Shown here: positions 29,200-40,400 of the stretch, in pieces | Position numbering within the stretch: position 1 is the first letter of the stretch | Layout: the number at the start of each line of letters is the position of its first letter | Assembly: GCF_950295315.1 (NCBI RefSeq) | Contig: NC_080171.1 | Coordinates: 92,241,516 to 92,305,515, forward strand | Direction: 5' to 3' | Origin: Erinaceus europaeus | Lineage: Eukaryota; Chordata; Mammalia; Eulipotyphla; Erinaceidae | Length of the DNA: 64,000 bases | Translations under genes and position numbers: made by a program | The notes under the pieces: model-generated | Told to the model about the DNA's origin: nothing | The model's input: the letters and a program-made list of their open reading frames with translations, nothing else | Databases searched by the model: none

Positions 29200-29790
29200 G
29201 GCCCAGGAAACCTAGCTCGCGCGCCACGTGCTCAGGTCTCTCTTGCGCCAGCTGCAAAGGCTGCACAGGCGCCAAAGACCCCAAAGGCGGCAAAGGCGGC
29301 GGGGAAACTCCGCCCCGCCCCTCGCAGCAACTCGGGAGGGGCGTGGCCCCCTCCAGCCCCGCCCCCGCCCGCGCCCCGCTTCTGGGCAACCGGCGCAACA
29401 CAGCAAGATGGCGGCCGCTGCACTGCGCGTCTGAAAGGAGAACCGGGCGCCTCTCCCGCTCCACCGCGCTCCGCGGGCCCGCTCAGCTCGTTCCCGAGAG
29501 TGAGTGTCAGACCGGGTCGAGGCAGTTCCTCGGTATCCGGAAGGAGTTGGGGTCGGGGGGTGGTTGGCCAGGGCTAGAAGGCCTGAAGCAAGCGTGGGGT
29601 GGGTCGGCTCGGGATGCTTTGGAGACAGGGGTGTGTGCCTGGGAGTTTGGGATTGGACGGGGCGGGGGAGGGGGAGGGCCGCAGGGGGGCGGGGCGGAGG
29701 GGGCGGAGGTCAGGGCTGCGGGTGGGGGCGACAGGAGCCCAGTGGGGTGGGTCTGGGGGTGACGCGGAGCAGAATGGGAGCCCCCACCCT
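29200..29790 (+). promoter_or_regulatory. CNTRL: CpG-island promoter of CNTRL
   Basis: This is the only strongly GC- and CpG-rich stretch in an otherwise AT-rich window. It holds an E-box CACGTG (29,225-29,230), GC boxes of the CCCCGCCC type (about 29,355-29,372) and a YY1-type element AAGATGGCGGC (29,405-29,415). YY1 elements of this kind commonly sit at or just downstream of start sites, so initiation near 29,400 is likely. No TATA box is visible, as expected for a broadly expressed gene. Confidence 0.85.
29400..29499 (+). other. CNTRL: CNTRL exon 1, noncoding 5' UTR (start approximate)
   Basis: A strong donor GAGA/GTGAGT follows position 29,499 within the CpG island, just downstream of the YY1 element. 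The next visible acceptor in front of the CNTRL start codon is at 34,150. I infer this as the first, noncoding exon. The transcription start cannot be fixed from sequence alone, and additional 5' UTR exons are possible. Confidence 0.6.
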
Positions 29791-29848
29791 AAGGAGGGGC
29801 GGCTGAGGTGTGGCAGGTGTCTGCGGAGCCACGGGAGTAAGGATGGCG

Positions 29849-29916
29849 GGATGCCCTGACAGGTGCCAGGATGCCGTGACTGACAGGTGCCTGGATGCCG
29901 TGACTGACAGGTGCCT
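29849..29916 (+). repeat. 24-bp minisatellite downstream of the CNTRL promoter
   Basis: Three copies of GGATGCCGTGACTGACAGGT+GCCT lie in tandem at 29,849-29,868 (missing 4 bases), 29,869-29,892 and 29,893-29,916. The last two are identical. They lie in CNTRL intron 1 at the edge of the CpG island. Confidence 0.9.
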
Positions 29917-30139
29917 GGCCATGGGGCGGGATACAGAACAGATGAAAAGGGAGAAACTTGGGTGTTAAGGTGTTGGGAAGAAACGTTCAAAGGAAGGGAA
30001 AGGCAAAGACTTTGGCGTCTCAGGAGACGGTGCATTTTGAAGGCAAAACGTCTGTTCTGACCTTGATTTTGCCATCATGTATTCATTTCTCAGGCACTTT
30101 GGGCACGTTTTTATTAACTGTCCTGAATTTACTTTTTTT

Positions 30140-30255
30140 TCTCCACTTGTAAAAAGATAAGTAATGAAACAGGAACAAAGAGGTTAAGTAATTTGCTTAA
30201 TGGCACACAGTAAATGGAGAGCCAATTTTGAACTCAGACCCTTCAAATTCAGAAA
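30140..30255 (+). repeat. MIR fragment
   Basis: 'AGAGGTTAAGTAATTTGCTT' followed by 'GGCACACAGTAAATGGAGAG' matches MIR positions ...AGGTTAAGTAACTTGCCCAAGGTCACACAG. CNTRL intron 1. Confidence 0.75.
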
Positions 30256-30569
30256 TTAAGAACCAAGTTCTTAATTCTGAACGTGACTCTGTCACTTGTA
30301 AGAGAGATTATAATTCGCATCTTTTACAGCATCTGCAGGATTTAAACTTTGTAATGTCTTTAGAGGGTTTAACATTGCACTTTCTTCATTCAACAAATTT
30401 GATTGACAAATAGTCTTAACTTACACTCTAGGCGAAACCAGCACTATTTTTGTCATTTCACTAATAATTATTTAATTCTAACCATAAGGTGTGAAAAGGA
30501 GACTATTTAGTGCAGACTTTATGCATAATCAGGAAATATAATTTTGTGTTATCTAAAGACACTCTTGAT

Positions 30570-30815
30570 TTCTTTATAGTGGTTTGAGAGAGAACTAGAT
30601 CATCTGTCTGGGATACTTGATTCCAGTGATCCAACTTAGGACCTCATGCTCACAGGTCAGACATTTTACCTGCTATGTCACCTCCTGGGTCACAGTGATT
30701 ATGAGAGAGAGAGAACGAACCAGAGAGCATCAGTTCCACATGTGACAGCAGAGACTGAGCATGGTACTTCATATTGCTAAATCCATAGCTCTAGCCATTG
30801 AGCCACCTCCCAGCT
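30570..30815 (-). repeat. Diverged SINE pieces
   Basis: Two degenerate minus-oriented heads: 'GTCACCTCCTGGGTC' and 'GAGCCACCTCCCAGCTC'. CNTRL intron 1. Confidence 0.55.
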
Positions 30816-31329
30816 CTGAATTTTGGAATTTATCTTAGTTCTTGAAACAGAAGTTACTTGATAAAATAGTATGACTAAATTAATTAATTAATGGAAAGAG
30901 GTGGAATTTAGTAGATTGGAGACAGATCTGGGAGGGGAATTCAGGCATGCTAATAGGATGGGGAAAGATGCATTTTGAGATTAACTGGACAGAGATGGAA
31001 TATTTGGGGACTCTCAAGATCTGCCTCATTCAAAGAAGATCAGAGAAGATGGCAAGTTAGAAATGTTAGAAAAGGCTAGCTAGAGGTAGAGGTCTTTACT
31101 AAGTTGTGAAGTCATGACTTAAGTTAGATCAGGGAAAGCATCTGAGTTTGGTAAAGACAGGATGCCTGGTATTTTGATGCCTGGTTATAAGCATTAAATC
31201 GCTTCAATGACTTCCTCTTGCTCTGTAGATCACTTCTTGGGTCTTCAAAATGTATGTCCACCTGAGGACTTGTTCCCACTTTATCTTGCTCCTTTACACA
31301 CTCTAGTCCTATTTCCCAGTTCTCTCTTT

Positions 31330-31536
31330 TCTATTTTTTTTAATCTTTATTTATTGGATAGAGACATCCAGAAATCGAGAGGGTAGGGGAGATAGAGAGG
31401 AAGAGAGAGACACCTGCAGGCCTGCTTCACCGCTTGTGAAGCTTTCCCCCTGCAGGTGGGGACTGGGGGCTCAAACCTGGGTCCTTGAGCACTGTAACAT
31501 TTGTGCTCAACCAGGTGCGCCACCACCGAGCCCTCA
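31330..31536 (-). repeat. tRNA-derived SINE
   Basis: Minus-oriented: 'TTATTTATTGGATAGAGACA', core 'GACACCTGCAGGCCTGCTTC', end 'GCGCCACCACCGAGCCC'. Followed at once by a family-B copy. Confidence 0.93.
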
Positions 31537-31544
31537 CTTTTCTA

Positions 31545-31822
31545 TTTTTTTAAAAAAAATTTTTTAATTATTTATTTATTTTCCCTTTTGTTGCCCTTGT
31601 TGTTTATCATTGTTGTTGTATTAATGTTGCTGTTGGATAGGACAGAGAGAAATGGAGAGAGGAGGGGAAGACAGAGAGGGGGAGAGAAAGACAGACACCT
31701 GCAGACCTGCTTCACCGCCTGTGAAGTGACTCCCCTGCAGGGCTTGAACTGGGATCCTTATGCTGGTCCTTGTGTTTCACACCACATGCACTTAACCCAC
31801 TGAGCTACCTCCTGACTCCCAG
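31545..31822 (-). repeat. Family-B SINE
   Basis: Minus-oriented: 'CCCTTTTGTTGCCCTTGTTG', core 'CTTCACCGCCTGTGAAGTGA' with a 12-13 bp deletion after CCCTGCAGG, end 'GAGCTACCTCCTGACTCCC'. Confidence 0.92.
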
Positions 31823-31899
31823 TTCTCTCTTTTCTACATCTTGGTCTTTGTGATTGCAAACTACATGCTAAGTCAAACAACATCTGTATCTTTTCCTTA

Positions 31900-32230
31900 A
31901 ATTCATTGTTTAACAAAATGCATGCAACTGGAGATGATTATGCTAACTAAAATCAAGGGGTAAAGGACCATTTCTGGATGGTTTTGCTCATATGTGATAT
32001 ATAGATCACTAAGACCACTGAGCTTGGTTTTTTGTTTGTTTGTTTGCTTGCTTGTTTTACTAGTTAAGAAAACTGTCTTTTGGACTTTGTGAGAATTATG
32101 GTGCTTCTCAGGGCTGGGTGTAGAGAATGGGTAGGCACAGAACTTTGGTGGAGGGCTTGGTGACTTATACCTGTGAAATCTTATAATTTTGTAAAATATT
32201 GTTATATCACTAATGAATGAATGTATTGTT
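31900..32230 (+). mobile_element. Old L1 3' fragment
   Basis: Segments 'ATGCATGCAACTGGAGATGA', 'TTTGCTCATATGTGATATAT' and 'GGTAGGCACAGAACTTTGGT' match the order seen in the old L1 at 16,700-16,925. The piece lies in CNTRL intron 1. Confidence 0.6.
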
Positions 32231-32769
32231 CAAGATTGACTACCTCCAGTGGTAGTTTCTGAAATAATGTCAGCCATTCTCTAAGCCCAGTTGATTGAGT
32301 TAACTGTTCTATGACAATACAAATTTTTTGTTTCAGTCCAGTTTTCTCAGTTATTTCAATCCAACGAGGATATATAAAAATGCATCATGACATTGGAACC
32401 ATTATTTAGTCTTTCATATTGCAATTTCTTTAAAGAAGGTGTTGGTCTAATTTCTTCAGCCTCTTATCAGTAAGGTAGAATTTTATAAATATAGAGAGGT
32501 AAACAAAGAACCTCATACTAATCTATTGAGACCCAAAGGGTCTTATTCATTACAGTGTTATGTGAAAAGTCAGGAAGGTTTAGTGTTTTGAGAAGATTTA
32601 CTTAGAAGATTTACTTACATATTGCCGAATAATTGCACATAAATATTGAATTCACATTTTTAAACTAAGAAACTGAAAATATATGACGTATACACGGTAT
32701 GTAGCATTTATGCTATTACACAGTAATAATTTTATGATTTTTCTATCATGCTATAAGAAAAAACTATAT

Positions 32770-32990
32770 AGAGGGTCGGTGGTGGTGCACCTGGTTAAGT
32801 TAACATGTTACCATGCACAAGAACCCAGGTTCAAGACTGCCAGACCCCACCTGCTGGGGAAAGCTTCACCATCTATCGGTGAAGCAGTTCTGCAGGTGTC
32901 TCTGTCTCGTCTCCCTTTGTATCCCCCTTTCCTTCTCAATTTCCTCTGTTATATAAATAAAATTTTAAAATATATTTTTAAAAAAAGATA
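32770..32990 (+). repeat. tRNA-derived SINE
   Basis: 'GGGTCGGTGGTGGTGCACCT', B-box-like 'GGTTCAAGACTGCC', pyrimidine half, A-rich tail. CNTRL intron 1. Confidence 0.9.
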
Positions 32991-33064
32991 TATAGAAATG
33001 GAAAACTAAGTAGGATGCAAAGAAAAATTCCAGAATTGTTTTAGATAAAAATAAGCATTCCTTG

Positions 33065-33262
33065 AATGACTATGTGGTTGTTGAAAGTAAAATAGTGGTT
33101 GCCGAGGACTGGAGAGGGGGAAATAGGGGTTAATTTTAATAGGGATGAAATTTCAGTTTCACAAGATGAAGAGTGTTATGGAGAATTATGAATATAATTT
33201 CCAGAATTTATACTTAGTAATGATTAAAGAGGCAAATTTTATGCTTACCACAATTAAAGGGG
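33065..33262 (+). mobile_element. Ancient L1 (L1M-like) 3' end
   Basis: 'GTGGTTGCCGAGGACTGGAG', 'GAAATTTCAGTTTCACAAGA' and 'AAATTTTATGCTTACCACAA' follow the order of ancient mammalian L1M 3' ends. Divergence is high. Confidence 0.55.
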
Positions 33263-33524
33263 GTGGGGGGAGAAAGAAGGAAATGGAGGGCAGGCATTTG
33301 AGGCTGTTTGGAAGTCAGTGCGGGTGAATCCTATAGAGTTGAGGAAACAAATGACAGAAGTGAAAGTACCTTTTTATATCTTACATATGATCAGCCCTGT
33401 ATAGAAGTTCTATTTTACTATTCTTGGCAATTCTCCCCCTGGGCAGTTGTATGCATTAGGTAGTCTGAGGTGATTGGAGAGAGGTTGGAAGAGAACCTTA
33501 CTGAACTGACATTTAAAGACTTAG

Positions 33525-33745
33525 TAGAGAGCTGGAGGTTGTTGCACCTGGTTGAGTGCACACATTGCCATGCACAAGGACCTGGGTTCAAGCCCCTGCT
33601 CCTCACCTGCAAGCTGGGTGATGGGGGTAGATACATCTTGAGCAGTGAAGCAGGTCTCAGGTGTCAATTTTTCTCTCTCCCTCTCCATCTTCCCTTCCTT
33701 TCTCAGTTTATCTCTGTCCTGTCTATTATTAATAATAATGACTTA
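33525..33745 (+). repeat. tRNA-derived SINE
   Basis: 'GAGCTGGAGGTTGTTGCACC', B-box 'GGGTTCAAGCCCC', pyrimidine half with a short (TAA)n tail. CNTRL intron 1. Confidence 0.88.
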
Positions 33746-34150
33746 GTGCAATGAGAACCAGCAAAGAATACCAAGTGGTAGCCAGGGAGGCAGGAAGATA
33801 CCAGGAGAGTATGGTGTCTCAGAAGACAAAGAATAAACTATCTCAGGGAGGAGAGCATACTCATCAATATTAAATATTATTGGCTGCCAAATATTTTGAG
33901 CTTCCTGCTCTAGGACTTTTGGTGGGCTAGAAAGATATTGTGACTAATTTGATTCAAAAAAAATTGAGGTGGGGGCTCTTCTGAGGGGATCAATGTCCAA
34001 AAGAATGCCTAGTCCATCAGTTTAGATTAATGTGGGTCTTAGCATCTGTAGCCTCTGAGTTTACAAATTTGTAATCTTGAAAGTACTAGATATTAGTGAT
34101 TTGGCAGTTCTGAATATTAATCTTATTAACTATGCTAAAAACTTTTACAG

Positions 34151-34404
34151 GTTTTAATGGACACCTGACTTTCTTTTTGCAATGAAGAGAGGTTCTCAGA
34201 AAAAAACATTCTCCAAAGCAAAGATGTCATCATCATCTCACTCTCCTAGCCCATCATCTCTTGTGTCCAGTATGAGATCTAGGTCACTCTCACCTTTAAG
34301 CGGATCTGAGATTCTGCCTTTTCATTCTGGAAGACAGTGGCCTGGGCAAATCGAGATTACAGATGAATCTAAGAGTATGGTTTTGGACTACCAACACCAC
34401 AGAG
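34151..34404 (+). CDS. CNTRL: CNTRL exon 2: 31 nt of 5' UTR plus codons 1-74
   Basis: The acceptor TTTTACAG ends at 34,150 and the start ATG is at 34,182. It begins MKRGSQKKTFSKAKMSSSSH and includes a basic, Ser/Pro-rich stretch with 'RSRSLSPLSGSE', as at the start of human centriolin. The donor AGAG/GTACTT follows 34,404 and leaves one base (G) for the next codon. A minimal upstream ORF lies 13 nt before the ATG. Confidence 0.95.
34157..34168 (+). promoter_or_regulatory. Minimal upstream ORF in the CNTRL 5' UTR
   Basis: ATG GAC ACC TGA sits in exon 2, ending 13 nt before the CNTRL start codon. Its context (TTTTAATGG) has a purine-free -3 position, so it is probably weak. Confidence 0.6.
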
Positions 34405-37400
34405 GTACTTTTTTTTTTTAATCTAATAATTTGATCACCTATTCTTAAGTAGAGATTGAAAATATTGAGCTTATATTTTTGGCCCAGATTAACAAATAGC
34501 CTCGTGTGAGCATGTCCAGTTGATTTTATTGGCTTAAATTATATAAAGGCAGTAAAGATTACAGGCCTTAGAGTGCTAGGAAGACATTTGAAGATGTTAA
34601 GAAAAAGTCTGGAACTAGGGGCCAGGTGGTTGAGTGCACATGTTGCCATGCTCCAGGCCCCTGGTTCAGGCCCCTGCAGAGAGAAAGCTTCACAGGTGAA
34701 GTAGTGCTGCAGGTGTCTTCTTTCTCTGTCCACCTCCCCTCATCAATTTATCTGTATCATATTTAATTAAATGTAGTTTAAAATTTTTTAAAAGAAAAAC
34801 TAAATGAGGATTATTAATAAAATTAGATTACACGTAGAAAAAATATCATTGGACCAAGGGTGGGACTGCAGAACTTGACCTACTATCCTCTCCTGCTGTT
34901 GAGCACTGTCAGTCCTCCCTCGGTCACAGCTAGAAAATGCTCTGCTGTTGCCTGGGATCCTTGAGTCCTTCCTTCTCACTTGTACTCTTAAGAAGCATAA
35001 ATAAAGAAAGAAAGAGAGAGAGAAAGAAAAAAATCAAGGAAGGATATTATGGCTAGCCTTAGTTCACCAGCGCTTATAGTTACTAGATACTCTGTCTCCT
35101 CATGGATAAAGGTATAATTTGGGGCAGAAATTTTTAAAAAATAGATAGTAGGTATGATATGTTGATAGCAGCAAAGAAAATATATCCACAACCAAACTAG
35201 TTTCTTGAGTTATTTTAGATAACATCTGTAGTTTCTCCTTTTTTTGTGACAGCACTGGGGTTTCACTACTGTAAGTCTGCTTTTTTTTTTTTTTTTCAGA
35301 TAGAAAGAGACAGAGGGAGAGAGAGGGAAAGACCATCTTAGGAGCTGCTGGGTGGTGGTGTACATCACAGAGCACACATATTATAATGCTCAAGGACTCA
35401 GGTTCAAGCCCTCAGTTCCCACCTGCAGAGGGAAAGCTTGACTAGTGATGAAGCAGTGCTGCATCTGTCTCTTTTTAACTCTCCCTGTCTCCTCCTTCCC
35501 TCTCAATTTCTGTCTCTGTCCAATAAAATTATAACTATTAAAAAAAGAAAAAGTTTGCAAAAAGGGGAAAATTTTATTTCCTATAGTGGGAAAATGCCTT
35601 AGAGTTCATAGTCCAAATATTCCATTCTCTTTTGCTAGGGGAAGGGAAATGTGTTTATGTGGATATGGATTGCTTAATTCAGTTAACAAATATCATCTAC
35701 CCTTGAGCTTTGCCAAGTAGTGTATCTGCTAAATCCTTGTCTGGAGTAAATTGATTTCTACTAATGACACATGCATGTATCAGCCAAGATTCTTATTTTA
35801 TTTCTTTCCGGAAAGTGGTCTGTTCATTTGCGGATCTGTTTTCTAAAGTAGATTCTTTATAAGAACTTAATGAAATTAAGTTGAAAGAAAACTTTGTATT
35901 TTGTTGCTAAGTCATGAAATCATAACCATTCAACTCTACTGACTGGGAGTGGGAGATAGCTTATTCAATTGATTATGCATTTTACCAACTTCAAGGGCCT
36001 GGATTTAAGTCCTGGCACTGCATAACAGTAACATGGATGGCATTTGGAGAGCTTCATGGACGGTGGGGCATTGCTGAGGTGTCTCTACTCCCTTTTTTAT
36101 GTCATTTCTTATACCCTATCTCTTAAATAAAACAGTGGGGGGAAATTGGACCCAGGAGGCCTTCCTGTGATATTTTACATGTGGGAGACCCTGTGTTCAT
36201 CCCCTGATGCTGCATAAATACAAACTCTATTAACCTAGATAATCATTTTTGTATTAATTAACTATCATTATTAACATTTCTACTACATTATTGTTACCAT
36301 TTAATCTTTCTTTAAAAATTTAAATATGTATATGGATATTCATTATTGGATAGAGACAAATGGAGAGGGGAGGGAGACAGAGAGAGAGAAAGAGATGGAG
36401 AGACATCTGCAGTCCTGCTTCACCACTTGCTAAGCTTTCCCTCTGCAAGTGGGGCCAGGAGCTTGAACCCAAATCTTTGTGCACTGTATGTGTGCACTTA
36501 ACCAGGTGCACCACCGCCTGTCCCCTATATTTGATTCTAATTTAACTAATATTTTAGAATTTTATTAGTTTTACTTCCTAAAAAAACTAATTAAAAAAAA
36601 CAAAAAAACCTCAGGAGCCGGGAGGTAGCGCAGCGGGTTAAGCGCTTGTGGCGCCAAGAGCAAGGACTGGTGTAAGGATCCCTGTTCTAGCCCCTGGCTC
36701 CCCACCTGCAGGGGAGCCTCTTCACAGGTGATGAAGCAGGTCTGCAGGTCTTTTTCTCCCCCTCTCTGTCTTTTCTTCCTCTCTCCAATTCTCTCTGTTC
36801 TATCCAACAACGACGACATCAATAACAACAATAACTACAACAATAAAACAAGGGCAACAAAAGGGAAAATAAATAAATATTTTAAAAAATCTAAAAGAAA
36901 CATTAAAAAAAAAAACCTCTCCTTTTAAAATCCCTCACACCACCATAAGTGAAAGCTGAGAAGTAAATGCTCTGATTAAAACAAACAAAAACATCTTATT
37001 TGAACTAAAATAAATATAATATTAGCTTTTCAAAAATAATCACAGAACCACAAACTTTGGACCACTGTCTGGAACTGAATCCAGAATAAAGTGAAAGATC
37101 AATAAGTAATATACTTTTGGGGGGCTATTTTTATAAAATGTTTTAAAGAAACTCTGATGGCATTATTCGGGAAAATCTTAGGGTAAGGTGTGCTATTTGT
37201 CAAATCTTATTTATTTATTGCCTCCAGGTTTATCACCGGGGCTTGGTGCCAGCACTATGAGTCCACAACTCCTGGAGGCCATTTTTCATTTTTATTGTAT
37301 AGAATGGAGAGAAATTGAGAGGTGGGGGGAGATGAGGGAGAGAGAGAGACAGAGACTTGCAGAACTGCTTCACCACTTGTGAAGCAACCCCCCTATAGGT

Positions 37401-40400
37401 GGGGAGCCGGGGGCTTGAACCAGGACTCTAAAACGAGTCCTTGCACTTTGTAGTATGTGCTCTTGACCCAGTATGCTACCGCGTGGTCCTCCTATTCATC
37501 AAATTTTAGTACTTTGTGTCTATAAAGTATATTGTAATTTTCCCTACTTAAAAAATTAATTTCTTACTAGGAAAAAAATAGGAAAAGTGGATTTAAGAGA
37601 ATTCTTTTTTAAAATATTTATTTATTCTCTTTTGTTGCCCTTCTTTTATTGTTGTAGTTATTGTTGTTATATATGTCATCATTGTTGGATAGGACAGAGA
37701 GAAATGGAGAGAGGAAGGGAAGACAGAGAGGGGGAGAGAAAGACAGACACCTGCAGACCTGCTTCACCGCCTGTGAAGCGATTCCCCTGCAGGTGGGAGC
37801 CGGGGGTTCAAACGGGGATCCTTATGCCAGTCCTTGCGCTTTGTGCCACCTGTGCTTAACCCGCCGGACTCCCGATTTAAGAGAATTTTATTGTTTCTGA
37901 ACTTTAGATTGAAATTTAAGCCAGTAATTAAGTAATACCAATTGACTCCCCCCTTCCCATCGCCCCTCTCTGAGCTGACTTTTTCAAATAGAGAGAAACA
38001 GAGAGGAAAAGACTCCACACCATCCACTGAAGCTTCCTCCATGCAGTGGGGACCAGACTCCAACCTGAGTTATGTGCATGTCAAAGCAAATTATTGGAGC
38101 AAGGCAGTAGCATACCCAGTAAAGCGTGTATGTTACTATGTGCAAGAACCCAGCCTAAGCCTCCATACTCATCAGCAGGACGGAAGCTTCATGAGCGCGG
38201 GAGCAGTGCTGCAGGTGTCTCTCTTTCTCTCTCCCTGTCTACTCCCCCTTCCATCTCAGTTTCTCTTTGTCTCTGTCAAAAATAAAGGAAAAGAAATGGC
38301 TTCAGGGAGTAGTGGGTTCACCATGCAGGCACCAAGTCACTAGTGACAACTGGTAGCAATAATAATTAAAAAAAGGTACACTATCCAGGTGAGTTATTTT
38401 GTTGGGCCAACAGTTTATTCTTAAAAACTTGACGTTAAAATATTGTTAAAAACCTCAGTGCTGTGGGGGTTGGGCGGTAGTGCCGCACGGGTTAAGTGCA
38501 TGTAGTGCAAAGCGCAAGGACCGGCATAAGGTAAAAATAACTACAACAATGAAACAACAAGGGCAACAAAAGGGAAAAAAAAAAATTAAAAACCATCAGC
38601 ACAGCATAGGATTTAAAATGTCAGTTTTAGATTCATGTACTTAGGTTATTATTAAAATCTGTGCTTTGCATATTGCTAGCTGTAAGACCCTGCACAAATT
38701 GTTATAGTTTAAAATGTAAAATTTTAAATATAAAATAGAATTTGTCATATAACTAATATATACAGTGTAACATTGCTATTAGAAAATATTTAAAGTAAAA
38801 TGTTATTACAATGATTACAATTAGGAACTGACTTCACATTTTTAATTATTTAATTTTTTTGTTATATAGCATCAAAAATTGTTTTTCAATTTTCCTGTAT
38901 TGATAATGAACTATCTCTGTAATTTCAGAAACTGACTCATATACAGGAGTCCGGTATATTACAGAGGCCCTTGTTAAAAAGCTTACGAAACAGGAAAATT
39001 TGGCATTGGTAAAATCTCTGAATCTTTCACTTTCTAAAGATGGTGGCAAGAAATTTAGGGTAGGTTACTAACAATTTCTGAAAGTAGATGTTGTTATTAT
39101 TTTGTGCTTTAAAACTGCAAAAATATTAGATGTATGTAACTTAAGCTTATTCTATGGTTGCCTAATTTGTAGCAGACCTTTTACTGTTTCAAGTTGTACG
39201 TCATTTAAGTATGGCATCATCAGATTTGTGTCTATTATTCTATACTTTATCAACTCACTCTAGAGAAGACAAAATATAAGTCACAGGCTGAATTGTACCT
39301 ACTGGCTATTTTTGTAAAGAAAACTTACTGAAACATAACTACATTTATTTGCATATTTCTGTGGCTGTTTTTAGACTATAATAGCATAGGTAAGTAGTTG
39401 TCACAAAGTTTATGGAATGGTCTGCAAAGTGAAGAATATTTTCAGTCTGAACTTTTAGGAAAAAAATTGCTCTGATTCCTGCTCTGGAATGTTTGCTACT
39501 TTATTTATAAATTATACTACATATGTACATTATTCTAAACAACTTGGTTTTTAATTTTTATTTATTTTTATTTATAAAAAGGAAACACTGGCAAAACCAT
39601 AGGATAAGAGGGGTACAACTTTGCACAAATTCCCAGCACCAGAACTCTGTATCCCATCCCCTCCCCTGATAGCTTTCCTATTCTTTAACCCTCTGGGAGT
39701 ATGGACCCAGGGTCATTGTGGGATGCAGAAGGTTGAAGGTCTGGCTTCTGTAATTGCTTCCCCACTGAACATGGGCGTTGACAGGTCGATCCATACTCTC
39801 AGCCTGTCTCTCTCTTTCCCTAGTGGAAAAGGGTTCTGGGGAAGCAGAGCTGCAGGACACATTGGTGGGGTTGTCTGCCCAGGGAAGTCCAGTTGGCATC
39901 ATTGTAGCATCTGGAACCTGGTGGCTGAAAAAGAGTTAACATATAAAGCCATACAAATTGTTGATTAATTATGAACCTAAAGGCTGGAATATTGCAGCTG
40001 GAATATTGAAGAGTTGGGGGGTCTCTGTTTTGAAGATAGCTGGTAGGCCTATTTTAGTTATATTCAAAAGGGCCCATGACTATACTAGTTTTTCCTGAGC
40101 CTGACATCTGATATGCAGGTGGATCCAAGTTACTGTCTGAGGAGATGATGTCATGGCTGGAAAAGGGCCAGAAAGCTGGATCAGGGAAGAGAGTAGCTCC
40201 CAAATATGGGAAAAGTGTATAAATATTGTTGACTGTAAACCCCATCGATTTGATCTGGGACCCATATTCAGCATAGGTGCCTATGTAACCTCTACATCCC
40301 TGTAGGTCTGAGCTCGCATTCTGTGGTCATGAGTAGGAACATTCCGAGTTGCACCAATTTTAGGACCCCTCTTCTTCAGGTGGTAGATAGAGTATGTTAT

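Noticed and set aside
29200..29500. Bidirectional promoter shared by C5 and CNTRL
   Set aside because: The genes are head-to-head, but the C5 start (about 11,310) is 18 kb away with its own TATA-like promoter.
29160..29762. 200-codon ORF in the CpG island
   Set aside because: GC-rich DNA is poor in stop codons. The frame is Gly/Arg/Pro-rich without domain features and crosses the probable first exon and its donor.
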